Shown here piece after piece: positions 44,710 to 57,090 of a stretch of 64,000 nucleotides of DNA; within the stretch, counting starts at the first letter, position 1, and every line of letters starts with the position of its first letter. Position numbers and translations under genes: made by a program. This DNA comes from Suillus spraguei (lineage: Eukaryota; Basidiomycota; Agaricomycetes; Boletales; Suillaceae). The stretch lies in the NCBI GenBank assembly GCA_016800925.1, contig JABCPU010000314.1, positions 1 through 64,000 on the forward strand, written 5' to 3'. The notes under the pieces are model-generated. The model saw only the letters and a list, made by a program, of their open reading frames with translations. It was not told the DNA's origin and did no database searches.

Positions 44710-45046
44710 TTAACGCCCGTCAGAGTGTGTGTTCTGTGCAGCAGCGGCTTCACGACGCAGCTCCTGAATAACGGCCTGCATGGGTAGTTGTCAGTCCCAG
44801 ACTTGCTGTTACATCACTCGGACATCAGCATACTGCAAGAGCCTCTGGGTTAACACCACTCTCGATCATCCCCACACATGTTGCGAGTGTCTCCTTATCA
44901 AGTTGCGTATTAAGCAGCTGCGAGATCTCATAGAGGGCTGTGAACCGCATTTATGAGGCTCCATAACGGCGCATGTGCAACTTCAATAACACACTGTCAA
45001 GGGTTTGCTGAGCAGCATTAATTCTGTCTGCCTCTTTGGAAGACAT
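44710..45046 (-). CDS. MZT1: MOZART1, gamma-tubulin complex recruiting microprotein
   Basis: A 73-residue protein that binds the N-termini of gamma-tubulin complex proteins and activates microtubule nucleation at spindle poles. Three exons on the minus strand: 45,046-44,995, 44,937-44,834 and 44,775-44,710; lengths sum to 222 bp. The introns are 57 and 58 bp. The protein contains [20 protein letters not shown], then [18 protein letters not shown] and [10 protein letters not shown], the family signature. It is divergent from TMA16 with about 205 bp between starts. The gene is easily missed because no exon exceeds about 35 codons. Confidence 0.95.
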
Positions 45047-45250
45047 GAAGTCAACGCCTGTTTAAAGAGCATTTAGATCTACTACCATGAACAGATGAGA
45101 ATTTTTGACTTACGGGCCTCCTAGTTAGTTGATGAGGGGGGGGAGCAAAACAACTTGAAGTTGAGGGACAGAAATCCCAGAAAGGAAATAAATAATATTA
45201 TCTCGCAGAAAAGTCAGAATGTAGTTGCTCACGGCTCACCTCGGTCCTCC

Positions 45251-46014
45251 ATGGCTCCCTCAAAAACACCCCAAAGCAACTCGAGGCCAAAGAAAGAAAA
45301 AGTCTTTCACCCGGACTCCCGTAAGGCAGGTCAGCTGAGCCGGGTGCAGCTGCGAAAAGCAAAACTTGCGGACGCAGCATCAAAACGAACAAAGAAGCAC
45401 TCTGCCCAGGGTGCGTATCCCATGTTGTATTGATGTCACGCCTCTTCTCATATGGTGGACCTCAGCCGATGTATATGGATTTTTCTACCATGCTATACCT
45501 CCAGAAGGCACACTTTCCCTCGAAGAAATGCATTCTATCATTAGTAATGTGTGGTTAACACGCCACGACGATGAACTGGAACAGGAGAGAGCTGCTCGCC
45601 GCAAGGGCCGACCGAAAAGTACAAGGGAGTCGAAGCTGGAGGAGATCAAGCTCCGTGAATCAGAACAATATCGCACAGGAATGGGTAAGATCGAGTGTCA
45701 TATGGCCTTGCCTTTGTTGATCATATTGTGCAGATGTGCCTGATCTTACACATGAAGCTACCGTTCAGCTATTCCGAAAATGGGACCAGACGGAAGTTGC
45801 TTACATTCAACTCCTACGTTTTATCCGAATCAGCAGCGTAGATTCTATGACTGCAGTCGTATCAAAACAAGGGGAACATTATTCCCTGAAACAATCGGTT
45901 ACTGCGCAAGCAATCAGCGAAGCCATGGTCGCTGATCATGATGACACGCTTCTCGTTGAACCACCATCCCGGTTCGCAAGTACGATGATGATGATGGATG
46001 GTCCACTCTCATAG
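45251..46014 (+). CDS. TMA16: Translation machinery-associated protein 16
   Basis: A 219-residue protein associated with pre-60S ribosomes in the nucleus. Exons 45,251-45,410, 45,466-45,684 and 45,734-46,014 total 660 bp. The basic N-terminus contains KKEKVFHPDSRKAGQLSR. The conserved core is VYGFFYHAIPPEGTLSLEEM, WLTRHDDELEQERAARRKGR and KLEEIKLRESEQYRTGM. The third exon has PDLTHEATVQLFRKWDQTE and LLRFIRI. An upstream ATG at 45,155 in another frame was not used, because the MAPSK start fits the family. The frame is intact. Convergent with the kinase gene, 82 bp between stops. Confidence 0.94.
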
Positions 46015-46096
46015 CCAAGGCACGAAATTTGAATACCGATGTTGGCGGTATCTACCATAAAGTAATTTTATATGTTCTACAGATCATGCGAGCAAT

Positions 46097-48526
46097 CTAA
46101 TCAGCGTACATCAACCTCTCGCTAAACTCGTATCCTCCCATCTCGGTTTCTGTGGGGCTGAAAAGTGGACTATTTGGTGTCATCAACATTCGTGGAATGT
46201 CCAGCTCCCAGTTCCTTCTTAGCCTTTGATAAATCACCTGGAAGCTTGACGACGCACCCCTCTCCTGTACCAAGTGTAGTACGACTTGATATCCAGCAGT
46301 AATTTGCACAGGCGTCGGCCTCTGCACCTCCACGCGGAACCTCACTGACTTCAGCACTGGAAAAAGTCCAGACGGATCCTTCATCTCATCCGTTCTGCAC
46401 TTGAGTACGCCTGAATTTTCCGCGTGCGTAAGGACCACGCGGACGCCCATGTTCACCAGTATTCGACGGCACTCCTCGCGTGATGTGAATCCGTCGTGCG
46501 TGGACAGAAGCTGGTACATTACTGGTTTGAACCTAAAAACACTATCAAGCCAGCGCCGTCGCGGCGTCGAGGGAAGAGTGAATGAGCTGTCAGAAAATGC
46601 GGGTGAGGCGGTGACCGGGGTATCACTCGCGCCCTTCTTGCGTAGCTTGTTAGGTGGCGGTTCAATGATTTGCACACGGAGCGCAGGCCGTCTGTCACCA
46701 TCGTTGCTACGCAGAGACGACTTCTTGATGATTCCCGGTCCACTGACACTGAGTGATATATTCTCCTTGTCGGCCTCTCCGAATTGGCGTCGTCGTTCGC
46801 GACTCAAATCCGTGTCAGATATGATCTCCTGGGGTGATGAGTAGTCTCTGGTTTGCACAACATTGCCATTCTGACGCTTGCCGAATTCTAGATTGATAGG
46901 CGTGGGTGGAGCTGAGGTATTGCCGAGACCAAGACGGGGTGTGCCTGCAGTGCGCGCCTCCATTGCATTAAGATGTTCCACAATTTGCTGGAAGAAATGC
47001 TGCATCTTGTCATCCTTGAGTTCCGGCACTTCAATCGCGGGCAAGTTTGTAGAACCGAGCGTGGGTGATATGTGCGATGTTAAAGATGTGATATATGATG
47101 ACAAAGGAGAGCGGAGATCAGCCCCTGGACGTGGCGGTGTCGGAGAACAGAGAGTTATACGAGGAGCGTCTAGTTGTACGTGGTGGCTATCGTCACTGTG
47201 CAAAGGGAGAGTGCGACCAGCTGCCCTACGCGGGGTCGGAGGAGCTGCACGAGGGGGAAGAAATGTAGGTGCGCGTGCCAAGTGGGGTGTTTGGGATGTG
47301 GTCCTAGTCATGCCCTGAGGGTCACGCCCGGTTGATTTCTTCTTGCGCGTCTTACCGTGCCCTATTTCCTCGTCCTCATTAAAATTTTCCAAGTGTCTGT
47401 CCCGATAATCAGTAAGCAGTCGGTAAACACCTTTCTGCCAGTTTGGCTCGGAACTCTTGAGGCTGGCTTTGATGTCCTCCTCGGATGTACCATGCCAAAG
47501 CGTGCGGAGGTTCGCAAGGATGTCTTGATCAATGTCTTCAATGTCAGAGAGAGGTCTCGCTATATCATTAAGCCTCGGTGTACTCGCGTCGACAGACTTC
47601 GGCTTTTGGGAAAGGTAGAACGGGTGACTGAGAATTTCAGGGATCGTGATACGCTTCACAACGTCCTTCTGCAGCATCTTCGTGATAAGATCCTTGGCCA
47701 AGAGATCGATACCGGCTGGCATATCAAACTTTCCTGACTTGACTTTATCCAGCAGTGTTGGTAGGTCCTCGTCGTCGAACGGAAGGCGTCCCACAAGCAA
47801 GGCAAATAGAATCACCCCACAAGACCAGATATCAGAAGCCCGTCCATTATACTCCTTTCCCATGATGACCTCCGGAGCCGCATAGTGAGGGCTTCCACAT
47901 GCCGTCTGGAGTAATCCGTTTTTGGAGCTAGCTTGCCAAGCTGCCATACCAAAGTCTGCGACCTTGATGTTCTTGTGTTGGTCCATGAGAAGGTTCTCAG
48001 GCTTCAAATCTCGATGCGCGATGTTGAGTCTATGACAGTAGTCAATTGCGGAGATGATTTGCTGGAAATAGCCCAATGCTTCAAGGGTGGATAGCCGTCC
48101 CTTGTTGCACAGATAATCAAAGAGCTCGCCACCTTCCACATACTCGAGAATAAGATAGAGCTCGCTGGAGGTCTCCCATACGTCGTAGAGCCGCATTATG
48201 TTTGGATGGTCAATGAGTTTCATGATCACGATTTCGCGCTCAATACTGAGAAGCATATGCTCCGCGGAGTCGACGAGCTTGGTGATAGAGTTCATGAGGA
48301 TGTTTTTGGACACAATCTTTACTGCGGCATATTTCCCTGTTTTTGAATGTCGTGCGATCCTCACACGCCCTAGTAGGGATCAGTGAAAGCGCATAGTTTT
48401 GCAGCAACCTGGAATACCTGAGCTTCCCTTGCCAATAGTCCTGCCGACTTTCCATAGTCCAATCATCTTTGGGTCATCCTCGCTACGATTCCGCCGCGGA
48501 AGCCTTGGATAGTCGTCGTCATCCAT
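46097..48526 (-). CDS. Gin4/Hsl1/Cdr2-type (Nim1-related) protein kinase
   Basis: A 793-residue Ser/Thr kinase in two exons (48,526-48,418 and 48,369-46,097; 2382 bp). Such kinases couple septin organisation, cell size and Wee1 inhibition to mitotic entry. The glycine loop GRTIGKGSSG is split from VRIARH by the 48-bp intron. Other motifs are AAVKIVSK (ATP lysine), HRDLKPENLL, VADFGMAAW, CGSPHYAAPEVI and SDIWSCGVILFALL. A Ser/Pro-rich linker follows, with a basic stretch (KKKST). The last 110 residues (SREECRRILVNMGVRVVLTH, VEVQRPTPVQITAGYQVVLH) resemble a KA1-type membrane-binding domain. The start is 247 bp from the divergent ligase IV start. Confidence 0.92.
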
Positions 48527-48773
48527 AGCGATTAGTAAGGAAGAGTGTAGGGAGGCTGACAGAGGGAAGCTCACAGATTCTCGGAGCCGAGGGCAAAGAG
48601 TAGCCAAATGGAAACAAATAACACCCTCCCATTATAGTAGTTCGAGTCACGCGTTTTAACTTTCTGCGCACGCTCCAACCTCATCCCCTGACGCTACTAG
48701 GACTCGGATTTGCAAACAAGTACTATTGCAACCAAGAACAACATCTGTCTTTTCTTGATTTTATAATATAATA

Positions 48774-51700
48774 ATGCAGCCTACGCCAGCACCGACATCG
48801 CCTCCAGGCTCACCAGGTCTGATTCACGATGAAGAAACTACAGTCTACCCACCTCCCCCACAAAACAATGGCAGTGCTCCCTTTTCAGTACTAGCTGGGC
48901 TATTTGAGAAATTATCATCCGAAAGAAAGCCCGAACGAAGACGGCGACTTTTGGATGTCTGGTTCAACGTATGTCCTTGTCCATGCGAACAAAACCAGTC
49001 TTGACGCGTATGTGGCGTCAGCATTGGAGAGAAGAAATCGGGCATGATCTTTATCCTGTTCTCCGTCTGATCCTTCCACAGGCACGTTTACTGTCACTTT
49101 CAAAAATATTTCTGGTAAGCTGAAGTTGTGGGCAGAAAGATCGTGAGCGCGCTGTGTATGGACTGAAGGAGAAGAACCTCGCCAAGACCTACATCAAACT
49201 GATCCCACTCGGCATAAGAGATCCAGATGCGATTCGCTTACTCAACTGGAAGAAGCCCACCGAAAAAGATGTTTGTATATTGTATTCCGTGACTTGAACA
49301 CTTTCATTGAGCTTTCCTTTAGAAAAGCTCTGGTGACTTCCCCACAGTTTTGTACGAGGTTGTGAGTAAGCGATCATCCGTCGTCGAGGGAAGCTTGTCA
49401 GTCTATGATTTGAATGAAATCCTGGATGACTTGTCTAAGAACATGGGCAAGCAGTATGCACGATAATATTCAATATACCTGTTGGCTAACGACAGCGTAC
49501 AGGGACATTCAGTCCAGAATTCTTCAGCGTATTTACAATCGTGCTACTGCTGAGGAACAGCGATGGATTGTACGCATAATTTTGAAAGGTATGCTCTCTT
49601 CCATCATGGTTCCAATCATGTATCAACTTTCCAAGACATGGTTATTTCTGTGAAGGAAACAACCGTCTTTAGCGTGTTCCATCCAGATGCGCAGGATCTA
49701 TTCAACATCTGTTCGGACCTCAAGAAGGTTGTCTGGGAGCTATGGGATCCTTCAAGGAGGTTGGATGCTGAGGTATAACCTTTCCTATTCATTGGGGGTT
49801 TCAGAGCTGATATGACATAGGATAAATCCATTCAATTATTCCGTGCATTTGCGCCGATGCTGTGTAAAAGGCCAACCCATAAGATCGAGGATTCTGTGAA
49901 AGAAATGCAAGGTCATAAATTCATCATCGAAGAGAAACTTGATGGTGAGCGCATGCAGCTGCACAAGCGTAGAAATGAATACTTTTACTGTTCGAGGTAG
50001 GAATCGTCGCATATACCAATAGTCTGAATTGACCCCTTACTTTAGGAAAGGAAAAGATTACACTTACTTGTACGGACAGCATGTCGGGCAGGGCAGTTTA
50101 ACTCCTTTTATCGACTCTGCATTCGATGAGCGGATCGAAGAGTTGAGTTTACCTGGACCTTTTCTTCGTTTATAATTGAAGTTGTGTTGCAGTATCATTC
50201 TCGATGGAGAAATGCTAGTCTGGGACCCCATTTCTGAACGTAACTTGCCATTTGGTACCTTGAAGACAGCTGCCCTTGGCCGGTATCTCCACTTAGTCAT
50301 TTGTTTAACTGCTTATGATGCCCCTCAGACAAATCAAAGAAGGAGCACAATCCCAGACCATGCTGTATGTGCTCACTGTTCTAGATTTTACAGAAACACT
50401 CACTCTAAACTAGTTAAGGTTTTTGATCTCCTCTATCTCAATGGCATGTCCCTCCACCAGAAGTCGCTCAAGTTCCGTAAACGCAACCTGCGTGCGTGCA
50501 TCAAAGAGATCCCAGGCCGCATTGAATTCACTGCAGAGTTCGAAGGCAAGACTGCCAAAGATGTTCGGCAGAAGATGGACGAAGTTATGGCATCAAGAGG
50601 GGAAGGCCTCGTGATCAAACATCCTGATTCCGAGTACGTCTTAAACGGAAGAAACAAGGATTGGATCAAAGTTAAGCCGGAATATATGGTAAATCGGTCG
50701 AGATATCCTGTTATGTTTACGTTCACAGTCTTTTCAGGACAACATGGGTGAGACCGTGGACGTGTTAGTAGTCGGTGAGTGCGTGAATCACTGTGTTTAC
50801 TTAGCATATAACCCCAATATATAGCGGGCAATTACGGTACTGGAAAACGTTCAGGAGGTGTATCGACACTCATCTGCGCGGTCCTTGACGATCGGCGTCC
50901 GGAAGGTGACGAAGAACCGAAGTAAGCTTTGCAATGATACAACGTGTGACGTATAACCATTCCTGGACACTAGGTACAGTACCTTCGTCAGAGTGGGCAC
51001 GGGCTTGTCTTTTGCAGACTATATTTGGCTCAGACAAAAGCCTTGGAAAGTATGGGATTCAAAACATCCCCCAGAGTTTCTACAAACTGCAAAAAAGACA
51101 TACGAAGACAAAGGCGACTTATATCTGGAACCAGAGGAGTATGACCCACTCTTTACCCGCTGGCACTGGCTGACGATATGATTCTCAGTTCGTTCATACT
51201 GAAGGTCAAGGCAGCTGAAATCACGACTTCAGGTATCAGATAGTGGTTTTAAACGCGTTGTCTCGCTGATGTGTACATGAAATAGATCAATATCATTTGG
51301 GTGTTACAATGAGGTTTCCTCGAGCTTTGTCAATTCGGGACGACCTTTCCGTTGCAGATTGCATGACTGCATCGGGTGCGTACCTTTGCACTTCATCGGT
51401 ACAAAGCCTGACCTCTTTTAGCTGTTCTGGAGAGCATGCGATCCGAGCGCAAAAGAAAGATGGAAAGTGACGCTGGGTGAGTATTCATTGGTTTTCTCAA
51501 TACCTAGGTTAATTCTTGGTAGTATGTCCAAGAAGAAGCGAAAGACGACGGCAAAGAAGGCAAGTGTGTTTAGCATCTTTCGTGCTATATTTATCTGGGC
51601 ATCTCTTAGGCAACTGTCCTACCACAATACCAAGGCCCTGACCTACGTGCAGTTGAGATTGAGTCAGACCTATTTGAGGATATGAAATTCAGTGAGTCTT

Positions 51701-53312
51701 GCTTACTGCCTGGTGTTCGATCAACGGTGACCTTGAATGGAAGTGGTGTCGTCAGACCCAAAATCACGAACAGGCAACCAAGACCGTCAGGAACTGATAA
51801 AATTGTATGACAGAATCATCCCCGAAAAAATGTTATAGATCTGAGTTGCTTCACAGGATTCATGCCAATGGGGGTAGTTGCGTGCAGGTCGTTACATCCA
51901 AACAGCCTATCATGGTCATTTATGGAGGGACGACTATACGTCAGTGCCTATGCACATCTTTTAAATATTCCAAGGGACTGATCGCAATCACGCAGCTTAC
52001 GACATAAAGTTATTGATCGACAAGGACAATGTTGACATCATCAGGCCTCAGTGGGTCACGGATTGCATACATCGAGGAGAGCTTGTTCCTCTCAAAAAGA
52101 GGTAGGTGTCGTAGTACTCATCGTCTCTGCAAAGGATCACGTTTGTTTCAGGTACTTCTTTCACGCAACCCTAGCACGTCAAGAATCCAACGATTATCAT
52201 GAGCTGGATACTGACGAAGACCAAGAAATGACTGATGGAACCGTAGAGGAAGATACGAGCCTGAAAATTCCAATCACCTCGGAAGGCTTCGAGCCGAAAC
52301 TCGAAGAAACTAAGAACACTGATCCTGAACTCGCGGACTGGTTTCAAGTCGACGCCAAGCCTGCCGTTCCAGAGGACAGCGAAACAGAAGATGAGTCTGA
52401 TGCGGATTCGAACAACAATGATGTCAAAGAGGAAGATGTTGACGATGAGTGGTTCCAAGTGCCAGAAGTGCCCCGCAGTCCTGCTGTTAAGCCCCTCGAT
52501 GACAACGTGCGTGATTTAATTGGATGACAAAACCATTATTCATTGGTTATTTCGATAGTCACGCACTACGCTTTATTCACAGCCACAGGTAAGGGTTTCT
52601 TGGTTCATGAGTCTTCCTAACGTTACAATGACATCAGGACATGACAATGGGGGAAGATGATCAAGCGAGGGAGTATGATACAACAGCAATTTTCAAGCAT
52701 CTGTAGGTCTCATTTTTTCCAGACTATCGGCTCTCACCATTGGCAATAGCTGCTTTTACCTTGACACGCCAGACAACGGGCGGAGAAACGGCATGCCAGT
52801 GAAAACCCAGTGCGAAGAGGACATCTCCATCACGTGAGCTTTTCTTTTAGTGCGCTGCCGAATCTCCCTGATATCAAACCTTAACATTCTAAGCTTCGAC
52901 CAGGTTTCAAGAAGCATTCGGGAGAATGGTGGAAAGATAGTTGCACTTGACGATCCAAAGCTCACTCATGTTGTCTTGGACAAACGAGATGACTCACGTC
53001 GACTAACACTCATACAGCGTACCTCGAGGTAAGTGTTCATATGCAACCTTGTCGTACACAACTAAGGCAGACCTTAGACCTAAACGACGTCGATTGGTGA
53101 TATCTGATTACGTGACAGCTTGTTTAGAAGAAGAATCCTTACTTGACGAGGATGGTGAGGAGCCTATCAATCTTCAGGAATATTCCATACTCAAGTTGTT
53201 CTCAGATTTTTTCCGTAGTGCTTATCACTCCTGTATTGCCTTTCCTTTTGTACATCTATTCAATGTGTGTTTTTTCAGAATTTTTATTGGGGTCACGTTT
53301 TTACATCCTTAG
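48774..53312 (+). CDS. LIG4: DNA ligase IV, with one apparent frameshift
   Basis: The ATP-dependent ligase of non-homologous end joining, partner of XRCC4/Lif1. Many short exons, beginning with ATG 48,774. The N-terminal DNA-binding part includes FSVLAGLFEKL and AVYGLKEKNLAKTYIKLIPL. The adenylation motif EEKLDGERMQLHKR with the active lysine is at about 49,930-49,970. DGEMLVWD follows, then VFDLLYLNG, EGLVIKHP and DWIKVKPEYM (50,610-50,690). The OB-fold part has GNYGTGKRSGGVSTLICAVL and FADYIWLRQKPWKVWD (about 51,010-51,060). Two C-terminal BRCT regions lie around 51,830-52,100 (VTDCIHRGELVPLKKR) and 52,890-53,140 (TFDQVSRSIRENGGKIVALD, ISDYVTACLEE), with an acidic linker between. The frame breaks at about 51,145-51,165, between EEYDPLF and ALADDMILSSFILKVKAAEI. 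The exact 3' end is uncertain. Confidence 0.87.
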
Positions 53313-53648
53313 GCGTTATCCTCATGCGTTTAAGTGCTGTGCATGAGACGGACGTGTAATGCTGCTAATGCGTCCGGCGGGGATATGGGTCGATTGCAAT
53401 TTTCATCGGAGTTAAACTTGTTTAACTAAGTTCAATCGATTCGCGACGCTGGTCGAAACAACCTCGTGACTCTGCATCATACTTAGAGGCCCCTTTACCA
53501 ATCTAGATAAAGTGTCTGACTGATCAGTCGGTTTTGATCTGCACGTCGCACACTTGTCTTCTGAGCACCGTCTGCTCGTGCACATTCAGCACCATTCTAT
53601 TTTGTGTCATCTTGAATTTCTTTAAAATTCGGTCATACTTCCAATCAT
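53313..53648. other. Spacer between ligase IV and the DIRS-like element
   Basis: No gene seen. This is the boundary between the host-gene block and the right transposon block. No terminal repeat of the following element was identified. Confidence 0.4.
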
Positions 53649-54926
53649 ATGTCAGATCCAGGTAACTCATATACAAATGCCAGCAATATGACACAAACAC
53701 AAGCATCTCTCAGAGGACCTGGAATATGGGGGTCTTCAGTTGAAACTGAGCCTGATAGAGTGCATCTACCCCAACAAGACATGGCGAAGAGATGCCTCGA
53801 TGTCATCCAAGATTTCAGGTCTGCCAAAGGAACGAAATTTGATGCCTCCTATGTTATCTGTGGGATCATCAAAGAAAGCTTACCCCTTGGCTCAGGGGAA
53901 GACCTGTCCGTTATCGTGGCTATCTACCTTACAATGCTCGATGAATGGGAGTCAGAACAAAATCAGGCTGGACAAAGAGCAGCGGGCACATCCAGAGTAC
54001 GATATTCAGCAGAACCAACATCTGATCCCGCACAGATTGAAGAAGAGTTTACTGCAGAGGATAACAGGAGTCAGTGAGTCAGCGTCGAGCCAGGAGAACC
54101 TGCTCGGAAATGACCTAAACTTGACTTTACCTGTCTTGAACTCAAATCAACAGTAAATGAAGAACCATCCAGGCCCCTATCAGCAAACCTCAGACAAACT
54201 GTCCGCATCTTACAAAATTGGGCACAGGATCAGAAACAAGCCAAACTCAAACTCATGTATCATGAATGGAGTCCAGAGTTTTATGAATCCAGATGGGCCG
54301 ATATCATTGCCAGACGAAGCCTCAATCTTGATGCCATCCACACCATCATCACTACATCAAGATCAGTTGATAAACATACAGAATCCATCGGAGATGTTGA
54401 ATTTACCTACAGAGTCTCTGAAACAGCCACAAAGAAAATTACCAAGCAAGGCCACTGGAATGCTGCATGGAACAGAGCCTCACGAGCTCTCAAATTTGCT
54501 TTCCCGTTCCGACAGGCTGAACTTAATGCCTACTCGGAACACATTAATGAACAATTCGATCAACAATCAGAAAGCTGCCATGAACGAGTCATCAGATATG
54601 ACAAATCTGTCAGATTCAGAGTTGGAAACACTCGCAGGTATGAATTGTCAGACTTTGAGTGCTTCAGGGACATCTACAGCTCTCACTTCTCTGCTGGAGG
54701 AAGACTGCATTATGAAACGGAGGAATCTAACAAATCCACTGGAGGAGGTCGAGAAAATGTCACCAAACGAGAACCCTGCCGTAAATGGAATAATGGTGAA
54801 TGCACATGCAGTGCAGCCACCTGTCGTTATGCACATGTCTGCAATGTCGAACAAAATGGACGTATCTGTGCCCGTCGTCATGTCAAAACAAAACATCATG
54901 AGGACGGGAACACTAAATTAGCCTGA
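53649..54926 (+). pseudogene. Gag-like protein of a DIRS/Ngaro-type retroelement, frame-broken
   Basis: The first open stretch (53,649-54,077) is acidic and contains QQDMAKRCLDVIQDFRSAKG. After a break, a second (about 54,158-54,926) reads LSANLRQTVRILQNWAQDQK and HEWSPEFYESRWADIIARRS, then FAFPFRQAELNAYSEHI. It ends in CRKWNNGECTCSAATCRYAH, a CCCH-type finger, then a basic tail. This layout fits the first protein of mushroom DIRS/Ngaro-like elements. Function would be RNA packaging, inferred from the finger and position ahead of the reverse transcriptase. Confidence 0.6.
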
Positions 54927-55002
54927 AAAATACCTTAAATGTCCGCGTTTTCACCGAGGGCTGATTTGGTCACCAACTGATAATTCTTTAGCCCAACCGC
55001 AC

Positions 55003-56545
55003 ATTCTACAGAGTATGCGGATCCTGTCCCAGAGGCTCCTACTTACCTTATGGACAGTGATGCAGCCCGCACAGTATGCAATCATCCAGATCTCTTCAAA
55101 ATAGTAACACCAATCAACGTTGATCAGTTTCAAGTTCTCCTTGCTGACCATCCAAATCAACCTTTCGTTTTGTCGGTGTGTTGAGCCTTACATGAAGGTT
55201 TTTGGCCATGGGCAGATGCTTCAGATGAGTCATATTTCTCTATAAATGATAACTCAATGCACACCTGTGCAAAATCAGCAGATCAAGAAAAGTTTATTGA
55301 GGAACAGCTACGAGAAGAAATATGTCTTGGACGTGTATCAGAGTCTTTTGGTCCAGATTTATTCCCTGGAATGTACAGTGTGCCAATGCATACCGTCCCT
55401 AAACCTAATTCGGATAAACTACGCCTTGTAGTGGATCACACAGCAGGAGAATACTCACTGAACTCCATGATTGATTCAGATGCCGTTAGAGGCACCAAAC
55501 TTGACGGTTTGCATTCGCTTGGTGCTTCCCTGCTGCAATTTTGACAAGAACATCCTAATGATAAATTGGTCCTTTTTAAATCAGATGTTTCTCAAGCTTT
55601 TCGGCGGTTACCTATGCACCCGCTGTGGCAAACCAAGCAAGTGCTAACGGTACAAGGTCAACGTCATGTGGATCATTGCAATAACTTTGGAGGACGAGGA
55701 TCCCCTAAGGTCTGGATCTTGTTTATGTCACTGGTCACTTGGATTGCAATTCATCGCATGCTTATCGATGCTCTTAAACTTTATATGGACAACTCTTTTT
55801 CATTTGAGCTAGCAGAGTGTATGTTGTACTATCTGCCTTATCAAACTGACTACCCTGAGAAACAGACTCATCTGTTACAACTCTGGGACGAGCTCGAAAT
55901 CCCTCATGATCGTCCCAAACAACTCTTTGGTTCAACTCTGACCATTATTGGTTTTGACATTGACCCTAACACTATGTCTGCTACTTTGCCAAGGCACAAA
56001 AAGAATGAGTTGATCAAGCATCTACGTGACTTTGCCTGTAAAAACTATCATTGGACGCTTCACAAATATCAACAGCTTGCTGGATGGTGCGAATGGAGTT
56101 TCAATATTTTCCCTTTGCTCAAACCAGGACTTTCGGCTGTGTATGGGAAGATTCACGGGAAAATTCAACCACGCCACGCCTTCATGTCAACAATCCTATC
56201 ATTTGTGAACTCACTTGGATGACTGATCATATGGAACATTTACCTGGGCTCATGTTTTACAAATCTTTGGATTTTGATCCATCATCTGATGATGTTGTGG
56301 TTGCTTATACCGACACATCTGGTGTATGAATGGGTCTCTGGTTCCCTCATGATAACTTTGCGGGTCAATCATCTTTGCCTGCAGATGCTCCTAAAAACAC
56401 CATCTTTTTCTTTGAAGCATTGGCGGTTTGCTCCGCAATTCACGCAATCCCTAACATGACAGAAGTCCCACCCCAAATGCTCATATACACCATAACACAA
56501 ATACAGTGTCTGTTAGCGACTTAGCCAGGCACTAATGAACTTGAG
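55003..56545 (+). pseudogene. DIRS/Ngaro-like reverse transcriptase and RNase H, dead
   Basis: Recognisable segments in order: VPMHTVPKPNSDKLRLVVDH, FKSDVSQAFRRLPMHPLWQT, SPKVWILFMSLVTWIAIH, LKLYMDNSFSFE, YPEKQTHLLQLWDELEIPHD, LFGSTLTIIGFDIDPNTMSA, then DFDPSSDDVVVAYTDTSGV and NTNTVSVSDLARH (RNase H). The catalytic YxDD box reads YMDN. In-frame stops lie at 55,182-55,184, 55,542-55,544, 56,220-56,222 and 56,327-56,329, all TGA. A frame shift lies near 56,490. No tyrosine recombinase or methylase follows, so the 3' end is missing. The assignment to DIRS/Ngaro rests on the PKxW/GLVxWIAI-type palm pattern. Confidence 0.75.
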
Positions 56546-57090
56546 TGGTGTCTGCAACGGGTGCTCTATCAAGAGCAGCGGCCCGTGCATATTGGTCCCC
56601 TAGCACGGAGTGCGCTAGTTGCATTGGTCGGAGGTGGGCGCTACACGCTGTCTCACGACCTACGTCACAGGGACGAGGTTCTTGATGACAATCAAAGATG
56701 TAGAAGTGATGAGCTTCTACGAAGTTCGAATAGAGACGATAAGCTTATGAAAGCTTATCGAAAGGAAGTTCAGGGTTGAAGATCAAGTAGATTCAAGTTA
56801 AAGAAGTACAAAGGCTATCTGCGCATATTTATAGGGAAGATTGGAGCGGAGCCGAATACGTAAGTATGCTGGATTAAGTATGAAGTCAGATAGCCAACAA
56901 GAGGATGCATGCTTGTAAACGAGTCAGAGGCGTATCAACCAATGAGAATGCACATGTGCGCGAAGGAGTCATAAGTGTGGAGCCGAAGGTATAAAGGGTA
57001 TGAGCCAATGAGGCGACACACAAGTCAAGAAAGGTAAAAGTAAAAGGATAAAGCATAACATGATACCAAGACATCCTTGAAGGTAGGCAG
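56546..57090. other. Unassigned transposon-like sequence
   Basis: About 545 bp between the truncated RNase H and the start of the next LTR. It has no coding potential. A TATTTATAGGG sequence near 56,826 and purine-rich, LTR-like composition suggest a fragment of another LTR, but no matching copy is in the window. AAGCTTATGAAAGCTTATCG near 56,742 is a short repeat. Confidence 0.35.
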
